From positions 59,448 to 123,447 of the forward strand of contig CAZYXZ010000002.1 of the NCBI GenBank assembly GCA_964651395.1: a stretch of 64,000 bases of DNA, given 5' to 3'. The position numbers were made by a program, and so were the translations under genes. This DNA comes from CAZYXZ01 sp964651395. Lineage in GTDB: Bacteria > Actinomycetota > Actinomycetes > BP-191. Below the pieces are notes generated by a model. That model was given only the letters and a program-made list of their open reading frames with translations, was not told the DNA's origin and did not search any database. Numbering within the stretch: the first letter of the stretch is position 1; the number at the start of each line of letters is the position of its first letter. Below, in pieces: positions 8,921 through 16,825 of the stretch.

Positions 8921-9666
8921 TAGCTCGCGATGGCCGCGGGGTGCTCGCGGAGCATGCCGATGCGGGCGCGCTCGTCGCAGTACTCCTTGAGGACGCGGTA
9001 TGCGCGCAGGCCGATGATCGCGGCCAGCTCCGGTCCGTAGGTGATGTAGAGCCGCTCACGGCCGGTGTGGGCCTCCTTGGCCGACGTGCACCACCAGTCG
9101 AGGTCGTGGCCGCCCTCGCCCCAGCCGCGTCGGTCGAACTCGCCGATGGTCGTGACCAGGACCTGATGCCCGTCGTCGCGCTCGACCCACTCGCTGCCGT
9201 GGTGGATCGGCAGCTGCCAGCAGACGTCCGGCTTGGTCTCGAGCGGGTGCTTGCCGATGCGCAGCGCCATCCGGTGCAGCGCGCAGCCCTGGCCGCCCTC
9301 GAAGTCCGGCCGGTTGAGGAAGATGCAGCCGCCGTCCACGACCCGCGTCTTCTTCCGCCCGTCGTCGCCCAGCTCGAAGATCCCGCCCTTGCGCTTCTCC
9401 GGCTTCAGCTGCCAGTCCTCGGCCGTGAGCTGGTCGGCGAAGGCCTTCACGCGTCGCCGGTCGTCGGCGTCGGAGAAGTACGCGCCCTGGCTGCAGCAGC
9501 CGTCGTTGGGGCGCTCCTTGAAGATGCCCTTGCACCCCGAGCCGTAGATGCACGTCCAGTACGACATCAGCCACGTGAGGTCGCAGCGGATCTCGTTGTC
9601 GTCGTCGTCGGGGTCGTAGAAGCTGAACCACTCGCGCGGGAAGTCCAGCTTCGGGTCGGCCTGCAC
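8917..9666 (-). CDS. Cysteine-rich YkgJ-like (putative Fe/Zn-binding) protein
   Basis: A 249-residue cytosolic protein with ordered cysteines: Cys39, Cys45, Cys57-Cys58, Cys114 (GGCIFLNR), Cys128 (GCALHRMA) and Cys149 (CWQLP). This order parallels the YkgJ/DUF3109 metal-chelating family (CxxC..CC...CxFL...C.lh...P..C). GTG 9666 is chosen: AGAGGA lies eight bases upstream, and longer frames run into the promoter of the divergent gene at 9734. Actinobacterial homologues are conserved but uncharacterised, as far as I recall. The metal and role are inferred. Confidence 0.65.
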   Translation of the reverse strand: MQADPKLDFPREWFSFYDPDDDDNEIRCDLTWLMSYWTCIYGSGCKGIFKERPNDGCCSQGAYFSDADDRRRVKAFADQLTAEDWQLKPEKRKGGIFELGDDGRKKTRVVDGGCIFLNRPDFEGGQGCALHRMALRIGKHPLETKPDVCWQLPIHHGSEWVERDDGHQVLVTTIGEFDRRGWGEGGHDLDWWCTSAKEAHTGRERLYITYGPELAAIIGLRAYRVLKEYCDERARIGMLREHPAAIASY

Positions 9667-9721
9667 GTGGGGCGTCCTCTCATGGTTGCGAAGGCGACAG
9701 CCTACGTCCGGAGCAGCCCAG

Positions 9722-9733
9722 TACCCTGGAGCC
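9722..9733 (+). promoter_or_regulatory. Leaderless-type promoter, -10 TACCCT six bases before the ATG
   Basis: TACCCT (9722-9727) fits the actinobacterial TANNNT -10 element and is followed by exactly six bases before ATG 9734, the spacing expected if transcription begins at the start codon. No clear -35 is visible. Confidence 0.45.
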
Positions 9734-10561
9734 ATGTCCGCACCGGTCGCCCGCGTGCCGGGAGCGAAGGTGGCGCTCTCGACGGCGTCGACGTACCCGG
9801 AGAGCACCGCCGCGGCATTCGAGATGGCGGCGCGCCTCGGCTACGACGGCATCGAGGTCATGGTGTGGACCGATCCGGTGAGCCAGGACCCGGACGCCCT
9901 GCGGCGGCTCTCCGACTACCACGGCATCCCCATCCTTGCGATCCACGCGCCCTGCCTGCTGATCACCCAGCGGGTCTGGGGCACCGATCCCTGGGCGAAG
10001 CTGCAGAAGGCGCAGGCGGCGGCCGAGAGCCTGGGCGCCTCCACCGTGGTCGTGCACCCGCCCTTTCGGTGGCAGCGCGAGTACGCGCGCGACTTCATCT
10101 CCGGCATCGACCGGATGGCGGGCGAGACGGACGTGCGCTTCGCCGTGGAGAACATGTTCCCGCTCCGCGCGGGTGGCCGGGCGGTGGTGCCCTACGCCCC
10201 GGACTGGAACCCGGTCGACGACGACTACCGGCACGTGACGCTCGACCTGTCGCACACGTCCGTGTCGCAGAGCGACGCGATGCAGATGGCCCACGACCTG
10301 GCCGACCGGCTGGTGCACGTGCATCTCGCGGACGGCAACGGCACGCCGCGCGACGAGCATCTGGTGCCCGGTCGCGGCGAGCAACCGTGCGCCGAGCTGC
10401 TCGAGCTCCTGGCCACCAGGTCCTTCGACGGCATCGTGGTCGTCGAGATCAACACGCGGCGCTCGGAGAGCCGGGCCGATCGCGAGGCGGACCTTGCGGA
10501 GGCACTGGCGTACACCCGGCTGCACCTGGCCACCGCCGCCCTGCCGGCCCCGACGGCGTAG
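9734..10561 (+). CDS. Sugar phosphate isomerase/epimerase family TIM-barrel protein
   Basis: A 275-residue xylose isomerase-like/AP endonuclease 2-type TIM barrel. Metal-ligand positions are visible in VENMFP (Glu), TLDLSHTSV (Asp, His), VHVHLADGNG (His) and VVEINTR (Glu), so the active site looks complete. The substrate cannot be named. Start at ATG 9734 is supported by the close TACCCT element and by family-like N-terminal sequence (VPGAKVALSTAS). It is followed after two bases by proline dehydrogenase, so the two share a transcript. Confidence 0.75.
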   Translation: MSAPVARVPGAKVALSTASTYPESTAAAFEMAARLGYDGIEVMVWTDPVSQDPDALRRLSDYHGIPILAIHAPCLLITQRVWGTDPWAKLQKAQAAAESLGASTVVVHPPFRWQREYARDFISGIDRMAGETDVRFAVENMFPLRAGGRAVVPYAPDWNPVDDDYRHVTLDLSHTSVSQSDAMQMAHDLADRLVHVHLADGNGTPRDEHLVPGRGEQPCAELLELLATRSFDGIVVVEINTRRSESRADREADLAEALAYTRLHLATAALPAPTA

Positions 10562-10563
10562 CC

Positions 10564-11484
10564 GTGCTACGACGGACGCTGCTCTCCGCGGCGCGCAACG
10601 AGAAGGTCGCCCAGCTCGTCCGCACGCAGCCGCTGTCGCGGGCCGTCGTCCGCCGCTTCGTCGCCGGTGAGACGGTGGACGACGCGGTGCGCGTCACGCG
10701 CACGCTGGTCGACGCCGGGCTGACGGTGAGTCTCGACCACCTCGGTGAGGACACCGTCGAGGTCGGTCAGGCGAAGACGGTGACCCTGGCTTACGTCACC
10801 CTGCTCGGCCGGCTCGCCGACGAGGGTCTGACCACCGGCGCGCAGGTCTCGGTGAAGCTGTCCGCGGTGGGGCAGGCGCTCGACCCGGAGCTGTGCCTCG
10901 ACAACGCCCGGCAGATCGTCGACGCCGCCACCTCGGCCGGGACGACGGTGACCCTCGACATGGAGGACCACACCACGACCGACGACACACTGGCGACGCT
11001 GGCCGAGCTCCGGCGTACGGCGCCGGGGGCGAGCGTCGCGATCCAGGCCTACCTCCGGCGCTCCGCCGCCGACATCGAGGACCTGATCGCGTCGGGAGCG
11101 GGAGTGCGGCTGTGTAAGGGCGCGTACTCGGAGCCGCCGCACGTCGCCTACCAGAGCCGGCGCGACGTCGACCTCGCATACGTCCGGCTGCTGGTGCGGC
11201 TCATGGCCGACGGCGCCTACCCCATGGTGGCGACGCACGACCCGCGGCTCGTCGCGATCGCGGACAGCCTGGCCCGCCGCAACGACCGCCCACCGGGCAG
11301 CTACGAGTTCCAGATGCTCTACGGCATCCGCCCGGAGGAGCAGCGCCGGCTGGCCGCGGCCGGAAATCGAGTACGCGTCTATGTCCCGTACGGCGCAGAG
11401 TGGTACGGATACCTGATGCGGCGGCTGGCCGAGCGACCTGCGAACCTGGCCTTCTTCCTCCGCGCGCTCGCGACCAAGTCCTAG
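10564..11484 (+). CDS. Proline dehydrogenase (monofunctional)
   Basis: This FAD enzyme oxidises proline to 1-pyrroline-5-carboxylate and passes electrons to the membrane quinone pool. The 306-residue protein is the short, single-domain form of Gram-positive bacteria. Diagnostic segments are VSVKLSAVGQ, TLDMEDH, VRLCKGAYSEP and FQMLYGIRPEEQRR, which line the flavin and substrate site. Start is GTG 10564, two bases after the upstream stop. proC follows after 11 bases, so proline breakdown and the last step of proline synthesis sit together, forming a possible proline/P5C cycle. Confidence 0.9.
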   Translation: MLRRTLLSAARNEKVAQLVRTQPLSRAVVRRFVAGETVDDAVRVTRTLVDAGLTVSLDHLGEDTVEVGQAKTVTLAYVTLLGRLADEGLTTGAQVSVKLSAVGQALDPELCLDNARQIVDAATSAGTTVTLDMEDHTTTDDTLATLAELRRTAPGASVAIQAYLRRSAADIEDLIASGAGVRLCKGAYSEPPHVAYQSRRDVDLAYVRLLVRLMADGAYPMVATHDPRLVAIADSLARRNDRPPGSYEFQMLYGIRPEEQRRLAAAGNRVRVYVPYGAEWYGYLMRRLAERPANLAFFLRALATKS

Positions 11485-11495
11485 GAGAGATCGTC

Positions 11496-12302
11496 ATGAG
11501 CCAACTGGCAGTGCTCGGCGCCGGAAAGATGGGTGAGGCGCTGCTCTCCGGGCTCCTGCGCGCCGGTACGCCGGTCGCGGACCTGGTCGTGACGGCACGC
11601 CGGCCCGAGCGGGCCGAGCAGCTGGAGACCCGCTACGGCGTCAGCGCGATGAGCAACGCCGACGCTGCGGCCAAGGCGTCCACCCTGCTGATCGCCGTGA
11701 AGCCGCAGGACATGGACGCGCTGCTCACCGAGATCGCGGACGTGGTGACGCCGTCGCACCTCGTCGTGTCGCTGGCCGCCGGCATCACGACCGCGTTCGT
11801 CGAGAAGCGGCTGGCCGACAACGTGCCGGTCGTCCGGGTCATGAGCAACACGCCGGTGCTGGTCGACGAGGCCATGAGTGCCATCTCCGGCGGGCGCCAC
11901 GCGACGGAGGACCACCTCGGCCGGACCGAGGAGCTGCTCGGCCACGTCGGCAAGGTGCTGCGGGTGCCCGAGTCGCAGCAGGACGCCGTCACAGCGCTCT
12001 CCGGCAGCGGCCCGGCGTACTTCTTCTACCTGGTCGAGGCGATGACCGACGCCGGCATCCTGCTGGGGCTGCCGCGCGCGGTCGCGGCCGACCTGCTGGT
12101 GCAGACGGCACTCGGCGCGGCGGTCATGCTGCGCGACTCAGGGGAGCACCCGGTGAAGCTGCGCGAGGCGGTGACCAGCCCGGCCGGCACCACGATCAAC
12201 GCGATCCGGGAGCTCGAGCGGCACGGCGTGCGGGCGGCGCTGATCGCGGCCATCGAGGCGGCTCGCGACCGCAGCATCGAGCTGGCCTCCGGCCACGAGT
12301 AG
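11496..12302 (+). CDS. proC: Pyrroline-5-carboxylate reductase
   Basis: It reduces 1-pyrroline-5-carboxylate to proline with NAD(P)H. The 268-residue protein has the Rossmann motif GAGKMGEALLSG near residue 8, the linker ALSGSGPAYFF and the C-terminal signature TSPAGTTINAI, all standard for ProC. ATG 11496 follows an AGGAGAG ribosome site at 11483-11489 that overlaps the stop of the upstream proline dehydrogenase gene, showing operon organisation. Longer in-frame starts overlap that gene and are rejected. Confidence 0.95.
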   Translation: MSQLAVLGAGKMGEALLSGLLRAGTPVADLVVTARRPERAEQLETRYGVSAMSNADAAAKASTLLIAVKPQDMDALLTEIADVVTPSHLVVSLAAGITTAFVEKRLADNVPVVRVMSNTPVLVDEAMSAISGGRHATEDHLGRTEELLGHVGKVLRVPESQQDAVTALSGSGPAYFFYLVEAMTDAGILLGLPRAVAADLLVQTALGAAVMLRDSGEHPVKLREAVTSPAGTTINAIRELERHGVRAALIAAIEAARDRSIELASGHE

Positions 12303-12326
12303 TAACCAAATCGGCGGAACGGGGTT

Positions 12327-13853
12327 ATGAGAGGCATGGGTCGTCGCCGAACGGCGGGCTTTGCCGTGCTCGCCGTGCTTGCGCTGTCTGTGCTTCCGGC
12401 GCACGCGGGGCGGGCCAGGACAGCCGACCCCGGTGCGTGGGCGCTCGCCGCGCTCCGAGCCCAGGCGGCGCGCTTCGGCGTCGATGCCGCGGCGTTCCGC
12501 GTGGATTCGGTCCGCGAGAGCCTGGTCGGCACGCACGTCCGCGGCCGGGCCTACCGCGACGGCATCCCGGTCGCGGGCTCCGCGTTCGTCGCCCACGTCG
12601 CCGACGGCGCGGTCCGGCACCTGGACGCCTACGACCACCACCGGACGCTCTCCGGCGCGCCGGCCGCCCGGCCGCTCGCGGCCGATGAGGCGACCCGGCT
12701 GGCCCATGCCGCGCTCGGCGTGCTGCGCGCCGTACCGGCCACTCCGAAGCGGCTGCTGGTCCCCGTCGACGGGCGGCTGGTCGACGTGTGGCGCGTGGGC
12801 GTCCTCGGCCTCACCCGGGCCGTCGCGCGCACCGTGGACATCGCCAACGAGACCGGGCTGGTCGTCGGCACGCGCGACGAGTCCGTGCGCGACGGCTCGG
12901 CCACGATCTTCGACCCGAACCCGATCGTGACGCTCCGGCGCAAGGTCAGCGACCCGCACTCGGGCTTCTACCCGTACTCGTACAACGGCAACAGCGCGGA
13001 CCTCACCAAGGCGCTGCGGACGGTGCCCCTCCAGGGGCTCGGTTCCGGCGGCCTGGCCACCGGCCGGCTGACCGGCCCGTACGCCGACGTCCAAGGTCCG
13101 CAGCCGTTCAGCTCGACGACGCTGCGCTTCGGCCGGACCGACCCGCGCTTCGAGGCGGCGATGGCCTACGCGCACATCGACCGCGTGCAGCGGCACCTGC
13201 AGTCACTCGGCCTGCACGCGAACCGGGAGCCGCAGACGGTCTACGCGCTGCCGCTGATCGGCTACGACCAGAGCCTCTACTACGACGCGATGGACGCGAT
13301 CATCTACGGCGACGGCGGGGTTGCCGACGCCGAGGACGCCGAGATCGTCCTGCACGAGTACGGCCATGCCATCCACTACGCGCAGGTGCCGGGCTGGGGC
13401 GCCACCGACGACGGCGGCGCGATGGGCGAGGGCTGGGGCGACTTCCTGGCCGCCGCCTACTACGCGCGCACGAGCGGGGGCTACGGCGACCTGTGCGTGG
13501 GCGAGTGGGACGCCGTCGGCTACAGCGAGCCGAGCGAGTGCCTGCGCCGCATGGACAGCCGCAAGCGCTATCCAGACGACCTGCACCCGAACCGCGAGGT
13601 GCACGCCGACGGCGAGCTGTGGTCGGCCTTCCTGTGGCGGCTGCGCAACCGGCTGGGCACGACGGCGAAGTCCAAGAGCGACAACGCGCTGAAGCTGGTC
13701 GTCACGTCGCACGAGTTCCTCACCGGCGAGGCCACGTTCGGCCACGCGGTGGCTGCGCTGCGGACCGCGGCACAGGAGCTGCGCCGCCCGGACTGGGCGG
13801 CAGCCGTCGACCGTGAGGCGAACGTCACCGGGTTCCCGCTCAACCCGCAGTAG
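12327..13853 (+). CDS. Secreted M36 (fungalysin-like) zinc metallopeptidase
   Basis: An extracellular protease of 508 residues. It has a signal peptide (MRGMGRRRTAG, then a Leu/Val core, cleavage after about AHA-G at 27), a propeptide-like region with GxxVxGSxFVxHV (about 60-105), and a catalytic domain with zinc motif HEYGH (343-347). The third ligand lies in GAMGEGWGDF downstream, the arrangement seen in fungalysin and related gluzincins. There is no C-terminal anchor. It lies 24 bases after proC and ends 11 bases before an assembly gap, so its downstream context is uncertain. Confidence 0.8.
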   Translation: MRGMGRRRTAGFAVLAVLALSVLPAHAGRARTADPGAWALAALRAQAARFGVDAAAFRVDSVRESLVGTHVRGRAYRDGIPVAGSAFVAHVADGAVRHLDAYDHHRTLSGAPAARPLAADEATRLAHAALGVLRAVPATPKRLLVPVDGRLVDVWRVGVLGLTRAVARTVDIANETGLVVGTRDESVRDGSATIFDPNPIVTLRRKVSDPHSGFYPYSYNGNSADLTKALRTVPLQGLGSGGLATGRLTGPYADVQGPQPFSSTTLRFGRTDPRFEAAMAYAHIDRVQRHLQSLGLHANREPQTVYALPLIGYDQSLYYDAMDAIIYGDGGVADAEDAEIVLHEYGHAIHYAQVPGWGATDDGGAMGEGWGDFLAAAYYARTSGGYGDLCVGEWDAVGYSEPSECLRRMDSRKRYPDDLHPNREVHADGELWSAFLWRLRNRLGTTAKSKSDNALKLVVTSHEFLTGEATFGHAVAALRTAAQELRRPDWAAAVDREANVTGFPLNPQ

Positions 13854-13864
13854 CCGCCCCGGAT

Positions 13865-13874
13865 NNNNNNNNNN
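13865..13874. other. Assembly gap (10 N)
   Basis: A run of exactly ten N, the same length as the second gap at 40510, so it is a placeholder rather than a measured length. It sits between the metallopeptidase stop and the first codons of cydA and hides the cydA promoter and ribosome site. Confidence 0.98.
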
Positions 13875-13877
13875 CTC

Positions 13878-15251
13878 GTGGCGATGATGCTCGCCGCGGT
13901 CACGCAGCCGGACCTCACCTCGGCCCGCATGCTCATGGCGCTCTCGCTGGGCTGGCACATCATCATCGCCTGCTTCGGCGTCGGCTTCCCCGTCCTCGTG
14001 CTGCTCGCCGAGTGGCGCGCCCACCGCACGGGCGACCCCGTCTACGACGCCCTGGCCCGCCGCTGGGCGAAGGCGCTCGGCGTGCTCTTCGCCGTCGGCG
14101 CCGTCACCGGCACGATCCTGTCCTTCGAGCTGGGCATCCTGTGGCCGGGCCTGATGGGCCGCTTCGGCGAGGTGATCGGTCTGCCCTTCGCGATCGAGGG
14201 GATCGCGTTCTTCATCGAGGCGATCTTCCTCGGCGTCTACCTCTACGGCTGGGACCGCATGCCGCGCCGCCGGCATCTGCTCACCGGCGTGCCGATCGCG
14301 GTCGCCGGGGTGGCCAGCGCCTTCTTCGTCGTCTGCGCGAACGCCTGGATGAACCAGCCGCAGGGCTTCCGCCTCGTCGACGGGCAGGTGGCCGACCCCG
14401 ACCCGATCAAGGCGATGTTCAACCCCGCGACCGGGCCGCAGACGACGCACATGATCCTGGCGGCGTACCTGGTCACCGGCTTCGGCGTCGCCAGCGTGTA
14501 CGCCGTCGCGATGCTGCGCGGCCGCCGGGACCGCTACCACCGGATCGGCTTCCTCCTCCCGTTCACGATGGCGGCCGTCCTGGCGCTGCCGCAGGTGGTG
14601 GTCGGTGACTGGGCAGCTCGCTTCCTGGCCGACAAGCAGCCGGTGAAGCTGGCCGCGATCGAGGGGCTGAACGAGACGCAGCGCGGCGCGCCGCTGACCA
14701 TCGGCGGGCTCGTCATCGACGGCGAGATGCGCTACGGCCTCGAGATCCCCAACGGGCTGTCATGGCTCGCGCAGCACGACCCGGACGCCGAGGTGATCGG
14801 GCTCGACTCGGTCCCTCCGGACGAGCGCCCGCCGGTCGCGATCGTCCATCTCGCGTTCCAGGTGATGGTCGCCATCGGCACCGGGTTCCTCGTTCTCGCC
14901 GGCTGGTACGGCCTGGTGTGGTGGCGGCGCCGACGGCTGCCGACGACGCGCCTGTTCCTCTACGCCGCAGCGGCCGCCGGTCCGGCCGCGGTGGTCGCGC
15001 TCGAGGCCGGCTGGATCGTCACCGAGGTCGGCCGCCAGCCGTGGATCGCGTACGGCGTGCTGCGCGTCTCCGATGCCGTGACGTCGGCGTCCAACCTGCG
15101 TGTCGGCTACTACGTGCTGCTCGTCGTCTACTCCGGCCTCACCGTTGCGACGGTGTACGTCCTGCGCCGCATCGCCGCGACGCCGCGCCCGGAGTTCGGC
15201 GAGTCCGGTGAGGACCCCGCGAAGCCCGAGCCCCTCGAGCCGCCCGTATGA
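13878..15251 (+). CDS. cydA: Cytochrome bd quinol oxidase subunit I
   Basis: CydA binds haems b558, b595 and d and oxidises quinol while reducing O2. The 457-residue product has His27 in LGWHII (haem ligand), Glu98 and Glu107 in GRFGEVIGLPFAIEG, an internal His in THMILAAYL, and the family hallmark GRQPW in helix 9. The quinol loop is short, as in Actinobacteria and CIO-type enzymes. The visible start is GTG 13878, four bases after an N gap; a few upstream residues could be hidden, or ATG 13884 used. It overlaps cydB by four bases. Confidence 0.93.
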   Translation: MAMMLAAVTQPDLTSARMLMALSLGWHIIIACFGVGFPVLVLLAEWRAHRTGDPVYDALARRWAKALGVLFAVGAVTGTILSFELGILWPGLMGRFGEVIGLPFAIEGIAFFIEAIFLGVYLYGWDRMPRRRHLLTGVPIAVAGVASAFFVVCANAWMNQPQGFRLVDGQVADPDPIKAMFNPATGPQTTHMILAAYLVTGFGVASVYAVAMLRGRRDRYHRIGFLLPFTMAAVLALPQVVVGDWAARFLADKQPVKLAAIEGLNETQRGAPLTIGGLVIDGEMRYGLEIPNGLSWLAQHDPDAEVIGLDSVPPDERPPVAIVHLAFQVMVAIGTGFLVLAGWYGLVWWRRRRLPTTRLFLYAAAAAGPAAVVALEAGWIVTEVGRQPWIAYGVLRVSDAVTSASNLRVGYYVLLVVYSGLTVATVYVLRRIAATPRPEFGESGEDPAKPEPLEPPV

Positions 15252-16252
15252 GCCTCGCCGACTGGGTCCTCGTCATCCTGTGGCTCGCGGTGACGGCCTA
15301 CGCGCTGTTCGCCGGCGCGGACTTCGGTGCCGGGTTCTGGGACCTCGTCGCCGGCAGCCCGCAGCGTGGCGCCGCGCAGCGCCAGCTCATCGAGCACTCG
15401 CTCGGGCCGGTCTGGGAGGCCAACCACGTCTGGTTGATCTTCGCGCTCGTCGTGCTCTGGAGCGGGTTCCCGTCGGCGTTCGCCTCGATCATGAGCACGC
15501 TCTACCTGCCGCTGTTCGCGGTGGCGTTCGGCATCATCCTGCGCGGGTCGGCGTTCGCCTTCCGCAAGTCGGTCTCGGGTCTAGCGCTGAAGCGCGCCTT
15601 CGGCGCGACCTTCGCACTCTCGTCGGTCATCACGCCGTACTTCCTCGGCTCGGTGGCCGGCGCGGTCGCGTCGGGTCGGGTCCCGCCGGGGAACGCGGCC
15701 GGCGACGCGGTCGGCAGCTGGGTGAACCCGACGTCGGTGCTGGGCGGCGTCCTCGCCGTCGGCGTCTGTGCGTTCCTCGCCGCCGTCTACCTGACCGCGG
15801 ATGCCGCGCGGACCCAGGGGACGCAGCTGGAAGAGGGGTTCCGCACGCGCGCGCTCGGCACGGGAGTCGTCGTCGGGGTCGTCGCCGCGGTCGGGGTCTT
15901 CGTCCTGCGCGCGGACTCGCCCGGCCTGTTCCACGGACTGACGCATCGCGCCCTGCCGCTCATGGTGCTGTCCGCGCTCGGTGGCGTGACCACGCTGGTG
16001 CTGCTGGCGAAGCGGCGCTACGTGCTCGCCCGTCCGGCCGCGGCGATCGCGGTCACGTCGGTGGTCTGGGGCTGGGGTGTCGGGCAGTACCCGTTCCTCC
16101 TGGAGCGCTCGCTGACCGTCGACCAGGGCGCCGCGCCCCCGTCTGCGCTGCGCCCGCTGCTGGTGACCCTGGTCATCGCCATCGTCCTGGTCGTCCCGTC
16201 CCTGGCCTACCTCTACACCACCTTCCAACGCGAGGAGCAGGACCACTCATGA
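15248..16252 (+). CDS. cydB: Cytochrome bd quinol oxidase subunit II
   Basis: CydB is the haem-free partner of CydA. The 334-residue protein has eight or nine membrane helices and the N-terminal signature TAYALFAGADFGAGFWDL, then LGPVWEANHVWLIFALVVLW, characteristic of CydB. The ATG overlaps the cydA stop. The CydDC export ATPases are not adjacent here. The oxidase offers a proton-pump-free, high-affinity terminal route for the menaquinol made by the mqn genes at the right end of the window. Confidence 0.95.
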   Translation: MSLADWVLVILWLAVTAYALFAGADFGAGFWDLVAGSPQRGAAQRQLIEHSLGPVWEANHVWLIFALVVLWSGFPSAFASIMSTLYLPLFAVAFGIILRGSAFAFRKSVSGLALKRAFGATFALSSVITPYFLGSVAGAVASGRVPPGNAAGDAVGSWVNPTSVLGGVLAVGVCAFLAAVYLTADAARTQGTQLEEGFRTRALGTGVVVGVVAAVGVFVLRADSPGLFHGLTHRALPLMVLSALGGVTTLVLLAKRRYVLARPAAAIAVTSVVWGWGVGQYPFLLERSLTVDQGAAPPSALRPLLVTLVIAIVLVVPSLAYLYTTFQREEQDHS

Positions 16253-16797
16253 GCGAGATGGCGGCGCAGTACCGGCGGATCGCGGAGGGGTTCACCGCGC
16301 GTGTGACGGCGGTGCCCGAGGGTGCGTGGGACAACCCGGCGCCGTGCGAGGGCTGGGTGGCGCGGGACGTCGTCCATCACCTGGTGGAGTGGATCCCGGG
16401 CTTCTTCGAGAGCTACGCCGGGCTCGAGCTCCCGAAGCCGGTCGCCGGCGAGGACCCGCTCACCTCCTGGCAGCGGCTCGACGCCGCGTTGCAGGCGGCG
16501 CTCGACGACCCGGAGGTCTCCGCGAGGGAGTTCGACATGCGCGGCGGGCACTACCGGATCGACCAGGCCATCGATATGTTCTGCACCGGCGACGTCCTCA
16601 TCCACACGTGGGACCTCGCCCGCGCGACCGGACTCGACGAGACGCTCGACGCCGCGCTGGTGCACACGATGCTCGAGGGCATGCTGCCGATGGACGAGAT
16701 GCTGCGGCAGAGCGGCCAGTACGGCGCCCGCGTCGACGTACCGGACGACGCCGACGAGCAGACCCGGCTGATCGCCTTCACCGGCCGGAATCCGTAG
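16249..16797 (+). CDS. TIGR03086-like mycothiol-dependent maleylpyruvate isomerase family protein
   Basis: A 182-residue DinB-fold protein of the mycothiol-dependent isomerase/transferase family. The N-terminal EGAWDNPAPCEGWVARDVVHHLVEW and C-terminal GDVLIHTWDLARATG are diagnostic; the first is given here as its blocks PCEGW and VVHHLVEW, whose His residues bind metal. Family members use mycothiol as cofactor, fitting an organism that carries mshA. Exact substrate unknown. It overlaps cydB by four bases but is probably not part of the oxidase. Confidence 0.8.
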   Translation: MSEMAAQYRRIAEGFTARVTAVPEGAWDNPAPCEGWVARDVVHHLVEWIPGFFESYAGLELPKPVAGEDPLTSWQRLDAALQAALDDPEVSAREFDMRGGHYRIDQAIDMFCTGDVLIHTWDLARATGLDETLDAALVHTMLEGMLPMDEMLRQSGQYGARVDVPDDADEQTRLIAFTGRNP

Positions 16798-16813
16798 TTC
16801 TCCGGCGCCTTCC

Positions 16814-16825
16814 TAGACTGGCCGT
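16814..16825 (+). promoter_or_regulatory. Leaderless-type promoter, -10 TAGACT six bases before the GTG
   Basis: TAGACT (16814-16819) fits TANNNT and is followed by six bases and then GTG 16826. No ribosome-binding sequence is present upstream of the GTG, as expected for a leaderless message. Confidence 0.5.

Noticed and set aside
8422..11484. 1020-residue open frame spanning gpmA to proline dehydrogenase
   Set aside because: Only its last 306 codons (proline dehydrogenase) are real. The rest is the Arg/Ala/Pro-rich shadow typical of high-GC DNA and overlaps three good genes.
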